Positions 12,544 to 22,148 of a stretch of DNA of 64,000 bases are shown in pieces (position 1 is the first letter of the stretch; the number at the start of each line of letters is the position of its first letter). The notes below the pieces were generated by a model, which saw only the letters and a list, made by a program, of their open reading frames with translations, was not told the DNA's origin and made no database searches. The translations under genes and the position numbers were made by a program. Source of the stretch: Diphasiastrum complanatum (taxonomy: Eukaryota; Streptophyta; Lycopodiopsida; Lycopodiales; Lycopodiaceae); contig CM055095.1 in assembly GCA_029204225.1 (NCBI GenBank), positions 33,999,078 through 34,063,077 of the forward strand, in the 5' to 3' direction.

Positions 12544-13234
12544 GATGGAGGTTAGCTCAAATGCTCAATGTCATTGCTTATGGAAAAACCTTAACTAGCA
12601 TAAAGCAAAAAGCATGAGAAATGAAAATAACAAGCAATCACAACAAGAGCATAAGCAAGAGTGATTAGCAAATGAGGATGCTTGAGCTCTCAAAATGATA
12701 GAGTCTCCTCCTCTCTATTGAGCATGAAAATAGAATACAAATGGTGCCTTTTTATAAAATGGGGAAGGACCTTGCCCCAAAATCCTATTGGCTAATATTT
12801 ACATTGATCCTATCCATTCATCTTGGACCCAACTTGATCCAAGGGTCCACAAAAAGTACACTGAAATTCACAAGATTCATGTGAGTCCCAATTTGGACCC
12901 AACTCTAAAAAGTAATCTTCTAAGTTTAAAAATGACTTTGGGCCTCTAGTTTTATTTTAATTCAAAAGCCCAAGTCTATTTTATTTTATTTACAACTTAA
13001 GCTCGCGTGCTCATTGGGCCATGGGCTTATACGCGCAGGATGTCATGCCCTCGCAACACATATTATTGGACGATTTTATTTATTTACACTTTGTTGGGAA
13101 TACCCCCAACAGGACCCACGGCCTGAAGTAGTGCTGATCCCTCGGCACTATGCCGGTTCAGTAAAGCGTCCTCTTTGCCCGCCTCTGGTGGAAGCCCGTG
13201 ACGTCTTCCATAAAGTTGAGGCGGTCCAGTTTCT
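12541..13234. other. Non-coding stretch
   Basis: No gene, RNA or transposon end could be supported. The open frames on the plus strand around 13014-13400 overlap a more protein-like minus-strand frame and lack known motifs. Confidence 0.5.
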
Positions 13235-13462
13235 TCAAGTCCTTGGCATGTGGAGGGACTTGTGGACTCCTGTTAGCCAGTTTTGGTCGACCCACGCTTG
13301 GAATTGGCGCGTCCAGGGATCTCCAAGGAAGGCAGTTCGGTAATATACACGAGCGACTGGTAGCTGATCTTCAACTTTGTCGGAAGCTAGCGCCTTATTA
13401 GGATCAAAGAATATGGCGGGAAGAAAATCATCCCATTTGGTTTCAATGCCCATTAAATCCAA
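13235..13462 (-). pseudogene. Unrecognised protein fragment
   Basis: A 75-codon minus-strand frame has balanced, protein-like composition (W-D-D-F-L-P-A-I-F-F-D-P near the start, then V-D-Q-N-W-L-T-G-V-H-K-S-L-H). It ends at a stop and has no continuation in other frames. The family was not recognised. Its position among retroelement debris suggests a transposon-derived relic. The alternative is chance openness in a locally GC-richer segment. Confidence 0.25.
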
Positions 13463-14999
13463 ATTGCGCGGACTGTTGGATCAGGACAGTTGATATAGTG
13501 ATTTGCGAATGTGGTGAGAGCCCTTCTGGCATCTACATCCGTAGTCCAACACCATCATGGTCAAGGAGCTTAGTGTAGCATCAGACTCATGGAAAATCTT
13601 CTTATTAAGCATGGAATAGATACAATGCAAAAAGCTCCTCTACACAAAGAGGAAGTCTCTTAAATAAGCAAGAGAGCTTCTTAGGTGGCATCCTAGTGAA
13701 ATTTCCACATTTCACAAATTACAAGTGGAATAATGCTCTCCACTAGTGGTCACCATCAAAAGGTGGCTCACTCTACTTTCTTTAAGAGGGGTCTACTTGC
13801 ATTTATTACATTCACTACGAGGCTTACACGTTCTTGCTTGCCATTCCTAACTAGCATTTCTCGGCTCTCATACTCGGCTCTCAGTCTTTGTTCGTCTCGT
13901 CTTCTCAAAGACCTCCTCGGTCTAAGGTGAGAGTTGCTCTTGAGTTGCTCTGTCCGAGTATCTTGGGGATTCGTCAGAATCAGCCAACATCATCCCACCC
14001 CTAATGTGTTGCAAGACCCACTGCAACTCATATTGGACGATGTCGCTCTGCTTCCGCATTGGCGTCTTCGATCGGCACTTGGAAAAGCATAGATCCTCGT
14101 TCGCTTACATAAAACCAAGTGTTTATTGTTGTCAGTCTTTATCAAAAACTGTTTTTGCAAATTGTCGCAAGTTAACTAGAATGTCTTATTGCTGTAATGG
14201 GTTGACATTCTCAAAATTTGGAGAGCTCTCAACAGCTTCACAACTCTGTATGCATGAGTGCTTCTTGTGTGTCTCTTTGTTTTGTCACTTGTATCTGCCA
14301 TTGACGGTTTCATCTTTGGTTTCTTGGCAGATTCTATCTTCTGGAAGGTCTGTATCCTCCATTTGCCTCTGGGTGTTTCCGTGGTTCTTCTCTCAGTTGA
14401 AGTTCCAGTATCAAGGAAAACCTTTGATCTACATGTTGCACAAATTTTGATTATCAGTCTCAAGGGGATGGATTCATCAAAAATTGGTGGTAGGAACAAT
14501 TTTGGATGGACGATTTGGTAACGATAAGAAAACATGATGAAGGCTTGGTGTTAGGGTGAAGGAACTGATAGTTCTACAGTTGCAGCCTTGGACCCTTGCA
14601 ATGTCGAGCTTTGACCACCACTTGCTGGGTGAGAAGCTTGCTTTATTTTGCAGGTTCACGATCGTCTTCATCTTTCTTTTCTGCATCTCTTTCTTTTGAT
14701 CCGTTACTTTTAGATCTCTTTGGGCTTCACAGGAGGGGATCCAACTATCATTGCTCCAGAGATTCTCTTTTGATCAAGATTGATCTAGCTCATCTGTTGC
14801 TTAAGTTTTTGTCCTTTCCTCCTTAGCTTCTTGGATCTTTCTCTTTATTTCTTCTAGTTGCTTTGCTTGCTTTTGTAGGTCTTTTTTGGCTGAACAACCA
14901 ATATAGGTGGTAGTTGGTCTCTGCAAGACACTTGCAATGATCTATCAGCTGCTTCGGTAAGACTATCAAAAACTGGAAATTTCTCAGAAGAACAGTAAA
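13463..14999. other. Non-coding, repeat-derived DNA
   Basis: Open frames on both strands between 13730 and 15075 are short, overlap one another and show no motifs. Nothing else could be assigned. Confidence 0.45.
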
Positions 15000-15002
15000 C
15001 TG

Positions 15003-15215
15003 TTTCTTACTTCTTCTGCCTATCAGCAGAGACGGTGGGCTCTTGCTTAATGTTCTTTCTTGTTTCAAGCCCAAAATGAAGCAGAAGGGACGAGTTCTTG
15101 TTGTAGTATTATGTCATGCCTATCATAGGACATCCAGATGGGTCACTCTTGAACTTAATGCACATGCATAATCAACCAAAATGCAAGCCAATGCGTTCAA
15201 CAAATGATCTACGTT
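15003..15215 (+). repeat. 213-bp dispersed direct repeat, copy 2
   Basis: Matches 9024-9236 over its full length with scattered substitutions. It lies about 85 bp upstream of the gypsy RT relic. Confidence 0.8.
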
Positions 15216-15298
15216 CACACCATCCCACTAGTTGACGCTAAATCCGCAGTTAGTAGGCCCTATAGGTCTAATCCACACTACGCCCACTATTCACGAAA

Positions 15299-15935
15299 AA
15301 TGTGTTAGAGAGAATAGCTGGAGAAAAAGCCTATAGTTTTCTAGATGGGTTTAGTGGCTATAACCAAGTGCAGATAGCCTTGGAAGATCAGCACAAAACT
15401 GCCTTCTCCACTGAGTGGGGAACATATGCCTACAAAGTGATGCCATTTGGATTGTGCAACGCTCCCAGCACTTTCCAACGAGTGATGAGTTATGTCTTCA
15501 AGGATTTTCTTCAGAAGTTTCTTGAAATATTCATGGATGACTTGTGTGTCCACTCCTCTAGAGCCCAACATCTAGCTTGCTTAGAGAAAGTGTTCATCCA
15601 GTGTCGATTATTTGACATATCTCTAAACCTGGCCAAATGCCAATTTCTGGTCACGCACGACATAGTGCTAGGCCATGTAGTTTCGAGACATGGTATCGCC
15701 ACTAACGTCGACAAGATCCGCATAATACTTACATTTCCTGAACCAGGAACTATACGTGAAGTGTACATCTTTATGGGGCATTGCAATTATTATCGGAGAT
15801 TTGTCCTGAACTTCGCTAAGCTGGCCCGCTTAATCTACCAGATGACTATCCAACTAGAATGGACAACCGAAGCCACTGAGGCTTTCCACAAACTCAAGAA
15901 GGATGTCATAGGGAGTGTTTTGACACAACCAGGGG
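15299..15935 (+). pseudogene. Ty3/gypsy reverse transcriptase fragment
   Basis: The frame opens inside the RT palm domain: S-F-L-D-G-F-S-G-Y-N-Q, then V-M-P-F-G-L-C-N-A-P-S-T-F-Q-R, then the catalytic box F-M-D-D. The thumb region follows (G-H-C-N-Y-Y-R-R-F). The N-terminal third of RT, all of RNase H and the integrase are missing. Near 15935 the sequence passes directly into a minus-strand copia RNase H, so the frame's last 35 codons are antisense to another element and are not gypsy. It may belong to the same family as the integrase at 9563-10534, since both follow a copy of the same 213-bp repeat, but RT and integrase are in the wrong order for one element. Confidence 0.85.
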
Positions 15936-17360
15936 AGTACATTAGTAGCTTGAGAGGCTGCAATGTACTCCAATTTTGTCGAAGACATTGCAATGGAGGT
16001 TTGCTTTCGACTATTCCAAGATGTTGGACCATTATTGAATAGGAAGACTAATCCAGATGTCAATCTTCTGGTGTCTATATCACAGCTTGCCCAGTTCGCA
16101 TCTGTATATCCATGAAGTTTATGGATATCGGATGGATCTTCATCTCCATGGAAGATACAAAGATCGATGGTAGCTCATACATATCTGAGAACTCTTAGAA
16201 GAGCTTTCCAGTGGACCATACCAGGATTAGCCATACATTGGCTTAAAGAGCTGACGGCGTATGCAAGATCAGGTCTAGTCGGTATCATAGCATACATCAG
16301 AGATCCGATAATTGATTGATATGGATACTCCTTCATTTCGGCCTTCTCCTCATCAGTTTGAGGGCATTGCTCTTTCGATAATTTTAAACCTAGGTCCATA
16401 GGATTATGCACAAGCTTGCTTGCAATTCATCAAATTGAATTTTGATAATAGATTTTAGAGAAGCCTCCTGGTTCTATCTCTGTGGATTTGAATCCCAAGA
16501 CAATAATGTGCCTCTCCCAGATCTGGCATCTCAAATTCTCGAGATAGTATCATTTTAGTATCCTTTGTCAGGCCGATATTGTTGCCACAAACAACAACGT
16601 ATCTCCACGTAAAATGTGATGATGACAAAGAATTGATAAAAAAAACTTTGAAGTATATATTATAGTCTGCAAAACTTGGTTCAAATCCATGATTAATCAA
16701 GAATGTGTTGATTCGATTAAACCATGCTCTAGAAGATTGTTTCAGACCATACAAAGCTGTATGGAGTTTGCATACTTGGTCTTCTTGACCATTTAGGATA
16801 TAGCCTTCTGGCTGGATCATATAAATGTCCTCCTCAATAACTCCATTGAGGAATGATGTTTGTACATCCATCTGGTGTACCTCAAGATCGGCTGCAGCAG
16901 CATATGATAGTAGCAGTCGGATGGAAGTGTGCTTGACCACTAGACTTAAAGTTTCAGAGTAGTCGATATTGGGAACTTTTGAAAATTCCCTTGCCACAAG
17001 TTGAGCTTTCCTTTTGTCGATACTGCCATCTGCTTTATACTTGATCTTAAAGATTCACTTGCAGACAATAATCTTCTTGGCAGCTTGGTTACAGTCCATG
17101 TATTATTTCTCAACAGTGAGCTGTACTTCTTGTCCATGGCCTCTTTCCAGAGATCTGAGTTGGCTTGTGACAAAGCTTCCTCCACTGTGATTGGCTCTTG
17201 AATAGAATAGTGAGCAAACTCATCAGTATATCGGAAAACCTAAACTTGAATTCTTGTTGATCTCCTGTTTGAAGCTTGTGGCTATGAAGTCTGACTTTTT
17301 GTCGGTTGTGTCGGCTGTGTCGGGCCAAAATCGAGAAACCATTCTTCGAATCGATCAACA
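15925..17360 (-). pseudogene. Ty1/copia RT-RNase H relic
   Basis: Reading leftward from 17360, the segment runs: N-terminal RT (S-D-L-W-K-E-A-M-D and N-N-T-W), then S-E-T-L-S-L-V-V and H-Q-M-D-V-Q-T-S-F-L-N-G. It continues through Y-G-L-K-Q-S-S-R-A-W, the connection (I-G-S-L-M-Y-A, T-R-P-D-L-A-Y) and an RNase H part (W-N-S-R-K-Q-T-S, Y-I-A-A-S-Q-A-T). The catalytic Y-V-D-D is lost, because the segment before V-V-V-C-G-N-N is scrambled. Frames shift at about 16990, 16440 and 16170. The 3' end is cut at the junction with the gypsy RT. It is a different family from the copia halves at 18.46-21.43 and 37.72-39.38 kb. Confidence 0.85.
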
Positions 17361-17489
17361 TGGTGATGGTTCACCATGAAGGCTTCCTGCTTGTCGTCGA
17401 CTTCGACATTCTACTTTGTGTTGATAGCTATATTTGTTTGTTGATCTTGATATTTCCTTTTGTTGTTGTTAAACTTTAAAATTCGATAG

Positions 17490-18455
17490 TCCTATATCTC
17501 GTGATTTGTCCTTTTGCATTGTTGGAGATGTGGAGCTTAACAATTTATTGGATGAATTGGTGCCATTGGTGGAAAATCAAAGGTTGTCTCACACTCCACT
17601 TTGTGCCCACAACTAACAATTTCTTTTGCTGTATTTTTTTTTTGTAACTAATCGTAGTACCTCCATATAATAACTTTGAACTTGAATGACAGGCTTCACA
17701 AAATGGTCACAACGGCAAGGGCTGCTTCGTTGTCTTTAGGAGATGGCCTTGATAGTCTCCTACTACTTAAAAAAAATTCAATGTTTGAATTTTTTCATGG
17801 CAGCATGTTTCCAGGCCAAGGTGGGCCTGATGAGCATTGCTATGGTTTCAAGATGTCTACAAAGGGCCCTGCTTCAGGTGTAGACTTGATCAATCAGATG
17901 AGGAGGCAATGGTGACCTCAAACATGCATGGGTGCAATTTGATCACACAAGGAGAGTGATTGGGTGGTCGACAATGTCCTGCCATGTGTATGATGCCAGG
18001 TAAAATGAGTTGCAACAAGAACTCTTCTCCACGTTATATTCCTAGTAAGTAGTACTGATACTTGTTTTTGTTGCCATAGCATTCAAGAGCTTTTGACAAT
18101 AGCAACTTGCGAAATGAAAGAGGAGGACACACAGTCCCAAATCCTATTTTGGACCTCGTTGAACAATGTCATGGAACAGTCGGGTCATGGTAAGGCAGAT
18201 TTCTGGGGATTTATGACGGACGAGGCACAAGCAAATTGGAGAGCTGTCCGAATTGTTTTCAATGGTGGTCCAAGTAATGAGATGGTTGGATGTGAAAGAC
18301 AGACTTGGCATTTCCCAAGCTGCACAAGCCCGCATAAAGAAAGCTCTGTCCATGAATGCAGAAATCATGCTGGAAAATGAGGCGGAAGAAGAAAAACATG
18401 AAGTTTTTGAGGTCAAGAAAGAAACCTCTCCTATGCTCGACCCTTGCAAGCTTTG
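17490..18455 (+). pseudogene. Spliced MULE-like transposase-family relic
   Basis: Three exons can be modelled. Exon A ends at 17582 (L-L-D-E-L-V-P-L-V-E-N-Q). The intron 17583-17692 has GT-AG borders in matching phase. Exon B (17693-17999) includes H-K-M-V-T-T-A-R and, after a frameshift near 17911, A-W-V-Q-F-D-H-T-R-R-V. The intron 17999/18000-18079 is again in phase. Exon C from 18080 holds T-I-A-T-C-E-M-K and G-F-M-T-D-E-A-Q-A-N-W-R-A-V, the part resembling the Asp-bearing core of Mutator-like DDE transposases. The frame degenerates after 18290, and the fragment stops at the copia junction near 18455. The family name rests on motif recall only. What is seen directly is an intron-bearing, protein-like relic with at least one frameshift. 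Confidence 0.55.
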
Positions 18456-20695
18456 GAAGCCTATTACAAAGATAGTTTGCACATGTAACTGCCTCTCCCC
18501 AAAATTCTTTAGGCAGAGAAGCTTCTAGCCTAATGGCTTTTGCACATTCACACAAAGTTTTATTTTTTCTCTCAGCAACTCCATTTTGCTGAGGAGTATA
18601 TGAACAAGAAAACTCTCTTTGAATACCCCCTCTCTCACAAAATTCTTTAAACTTATTGGAAGTGTATTCTCCTCCACTATCACTTCTTAAAGCTTTTAAC
18701 TTGAAAGGAAATCGCTTCTCTACATAAGCTTTGAAAGTAAGAAAAACATCATAGACCATGGCTTTTGAAGACAAGATATAGATCCAAGAATATCTTGTAT
18801 AATCATCTTCAAAAGAGACAAAGCAGTTGGCTCCTCCCTTTGCTCTTAGTTGATGAGAAATGAACATCAAAGTGTACAAGTTCAAATGGTTGCTTTGTCT
18901 TGATACTTGATCTAGGAAAAGGCCTTCTGTGTGACTTTGCCAGCACATAATTAGCTTCACAAGGTAGAAGCTCCTTTGACAGTGTATTTGGTAGACCAAC
19001 AACTTTTCCTTATTTGACCATAGATTCCATGGCTTTGAAATTGGGATGACCCAATCTCTTGTGCCACAGATCCTCCTGTAGAACCTTGGTCTCATAAGCA
19101 ATATCTGAAATGTTAGCGCTCTCCCTAGAATCTAGTTTGTACAACTTACCAATTCTAGATCCTCTAGCAATAACTTCATTTTCTCTTGAGATTATACACT
19201 TGTCAACTTGAAACTTGACAACTGTCCTACACTAGTAAGATTCTTGGTCAATCTAGGTACATACAGTACATCATGTAAGCAAAAAAAAATTGATGATGAT
19301 GCATGCAATGGAATACTATCTATTCCTTCTACACTCTACATCATTAGCAGTATAGATTGATCTTTTTGCACCTAGATATGGCATGAGATTAGTGAAAGAG
19401 TTTCTAGAACTAGACATATGGAAACTAGCTCCACTATCTATCCACTAGACTTCTTCATTCTTAAAAGGAAAAGATGAAAAAGTAGACATCATTAATGAAT
19501 CCTCTCTTTCACTCTCTACACCCTCACAGTCATCCTCATTAGTAAGGTTAGATTGCTTAGATTGGTTCTTCTTCTTGAAACAGTTTGATGCATAGTGTCC
19601 TTTCTTGCCACAGAAAAAACACTTGATCTTTGACAGCTTCTTCTTGCCACTGGATGTTGCAGTTTGTGAGGACTGATCCTCACCACCTTTTTTCTCTTAA
19701 CACTTCATTGGTAACATTTATTTTTCTAAAATGAAGGGCAATTCTGGTTCTTTTGTGGAATGCTGCAGCTTCATTAGGTGCAGCAGGTTCTTCTTCAGCT
19801 CCACTCACAATATCCATTACATCTTGTAGAATCAATAATGATTCCATTGTCTTCCACATTGCATAATTGGAAGATGTTAATCTCTCACTGTGCTCTAAGA
19901 AATGTGAACCAGATGAAGACATCTTCTTGGTGAGAAATTCTAGTAATGATAAAAAATGGAGTTGAAAGGATGTTGCTTGCTATCTCAATCTAGGATCTAA
20001 CACAGATGTTGATCCACCCTATGAAATCTAGCAATAGATGTGAGAACAAATTCTCAATACAGAAAATCAATCTATCTTGAATTTGGATCTTGCTTCAGTC
20101 ACTAAAGAAGAAGCACATGCAAGCAAGAAGTCTATCTCTCCCACGAGTTTCAAAGTACTGATAAAATCTCTAGGTACCTACTCTCAACTCAAACACAGTA
20201 ATATGTGTGAAATGAAAAGTCTAAGACCTCAAAATACTCATATTATCCAATTCTACTTGATTGACAGTGAAAATTGATGAAAATGGTGAAAAAGACATAT
20301 GTGTGCTCACTTTGGCATATCCCACGAGTTGAGTACCCTCTCAAACTCTCTGATTGCCTAAAACTCTTCTAAAAACAAATCAAATCGATTTAGAAACCAG
20401 AGCAACACATTCTACTCTTCAATACCTATCCAACAAGCTATAAAACATCAAATTTGGATCATTCCTTGAGAAGTAGCACTCATTTATGAGGACTGATTTC
20501 ACACATGTGAGCTCTCTATCTGTACAGAGCTCCGCTGGATCAGATCAGCCTTGATTTGATTCACTTATGATCAACAGATTGCTTGTTTTTCAACGAGTTT
20601 GAATCCCTCTCCAAAATTCAAGTTCTTGCAAGCAAAAACACTGATGACATGATGTATACACCCTCACCTCTTAAAAGCATGAAGCTCTGATACCA
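18456..20695 (-). pseudogene. Ty1/copia gag-protease-integrase, 5' half of a split element
   Basis: Read leftward from the primer site. Gag starts at the ATG at 19922 (M-S-S-S-G-S-H-F-L-E-H-S-E-R-L). A CCHC knuckle follows near 19625-19580 (C-F-F-C-G-K-K-G-H-Y-A-S-N-C). The protease (W-I-D-S-G-A-S-F-H-M) lies near 19450, and the integrase at 19100-18460 with L-R-S-D-S-G-G-E-Y and N-G-V-A-E-R-K-N. Several frameshifts and stops break it. The coding stops abruptly after N-R-L-P near 18460, where the MULE-like relic begins. RT and RNase H are absent here and are found instead in opposite orientation at 37717-38608. That pairing is supported by matching LTRs and the same target duplication. Confidence 0.88.
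20684..20695 (-). promoter_or_regulatory. Primer-binding site, initiator tRNA-Met
   Basis: On the minus strand TGGTATCAGAGC follows the LTR end directly and continues into TTC. It sets the element's orientation and the LTR border at 20696. Confidence 0.95.
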
Positions 20696-21428
20696 TGTGA
20701 AGTTTTTAGCACGTGTGAACTTCACCACACACCCTATAGGATCTTCTTACTGAGGTGTTTTGATTGCACAAGATTGATCAAAAAATAGTATGCTTGAAAA
20801 ATCTAAGGCAAGAGCACAATGGCATACATCTGATGAAAAAATCTAACTCTTCACTATGAGAAACGAATGTCAGAAATAATTCTAAGTGTTCAGTATGGGA
20901 AAAAGAGGCTGCTCTCAAGTGAAGAGAGAAAATCAAGCATAGAAAACTCGGGTAGAGAGAGAATGAGTCCAAAACACCAAAATCTCAATATTCACAATGT
21001 GGCAAAACATGCCCAGCTTTTCCTACATGAGAGAGACTCGAATTCCTGCAGTGGAGTTGCATGGAAAGTCCACTTAACTGAACTAATTCAACTACCATAG
21101 ATCCACATGTGTAACTGCATGCATGTATGTTGCATGTACTGCATGTTAACTCATAAAACTGCCTAGACATGTGTAGATCACTGAAACTACTTTGCATGTT
21201 GCATGCACTGATAGCATGTGGCTTGCATGCATACAGTAAAACTTTGCATGCTATCTAAACATCTGCATGTCATCATAATTGAACCTATCTAACTCAAATT
21301 CGAGCTACACTAGAAGGATATGTGCTCAATTCACACTCCTTTTATGTACAACATGAATTTTAGTGAAAATCACCATGGACATGACCCCAAACTTGAGATA
21401 GGAAAATAATATTTTAATAATCTTCACA
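20696..21428 (-). repeat. 5' LTR of the split copia element
   Basis: The 733-bp LTR reads TGTGAAGATTATT to AAACTTCACA on the minus strand. It matches the plus-strand LTR at 38676-39381 throughout, with a few short indels in CATG-rich stretches and scattered substitutions. The flanking 5 bases on the outer side (21429-21433), read in element orientation, are CTTCT. The open frame it contains recurs in the partner LTR and is not taken as a gene. Confidence 0.93.
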
Positions 21429-21632
21429 AGAAGTACTAAAATTTTCTAACAATGAGATGGACAAAGTGTTTACACCTTGCTATTTGTAAGTCTCTAGACC
21501 TCACAATTGTTTTTGCCAAATGTTTATTTGTTGATATTTGTAGATATATACTATGTTGGTATGGACAAAGCTACATACATTTAATATATCATATTACAAA
21601 CACCAAGATTTTTGAGATTTTATGATTATTTA

Positions 21633-22049
21633 TGTTGGTACGCTGATGACCCTTCCCACCTATGTTGAAGGAGGCACCGGACGCTCACAGGGCACGGACA
21701 CATGTGCTGATGAAGGAGATCATGAACATGCGGTTCTTGGCCAAGCCTTCTACGAAAGAGAGTGACAAGAATGTAAAGAGGACAACAACATGAGAGAAAT
21801 AGATATAGCATATACACACATAGAAATGTGATGATCAGGGTAACTATTTATGCGTTAGCATTCTTCAGTTGTTTTTTTCCTCTTAAGCTATCTGTCTCAG
21901 ACACTCAGACACTCAGTTTCATCTGAGACTTATGTAATCGCTGTCATTACTATGAATAAACTTCATGTTCTTAGTGAAAGTTGTCGTGCATTTATAATAG
22001 AACGGTGTGTGTGATGTCTGTGTGTTCTCGGTTTTGTAATTAATCAACA
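21633..22049 (+). repeat. Probable 5' LTR of plus-strand copia family 2
   Basis: The segment starts TGTTGGTACG and ends AATCAACA just before a recognisable primer site and gag. A GAATAAA polyadenylation-like signal lies near 21953. The length (417 bp) fits copia LTRs. No second copy exists in the window, so the 5' border is inferred only from the TGTTG start and position. Confidence 0.6.
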
Positions 22050-22052
22050 AAA

Positions 22053-22066
22053 GGTTATGGGTCCAC
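22053..22066 (+). promoter_or_regulatory. Half-tRNA (initiator Met) primer-binding site
   Basis: GGTTATGGGTCCAC lies three bases after the LTR end. It matches, with one mismatch, the complement of the anticodon-stem region of initiator Met tRNA rather than its 3' end. Drosophila copia and yeast Ty5 use this internal type of primer, made from a cleaved tRNA half. The identification depends on recall of the tRNA sequence. Confidence 0.7.
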
Positions 22067-22148
22067 ACACTGGCGATCATACACACTGAAGCACTTGCAA
22101 ACTAACAGCGATTGAACAAAGCGAACAAGGAGAGTAGATACACGGACG

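Noticed and set aside
15925-17360. Minus-strand copia RT/RNase H as the missing half of the split copia at 18456-21428
   Set aside because: It overlaps the RT and RNase H region present at 37717-38608 and is a distinct family. The target duplication and LTR match pair 18456-21428 with 37717-39381 instead.
20696-21428. Small genes inside the copia LTRs (also 39108-39302)
   Set aside because: The same frame appears in both LTR copies by descent and shows no recognised domain.
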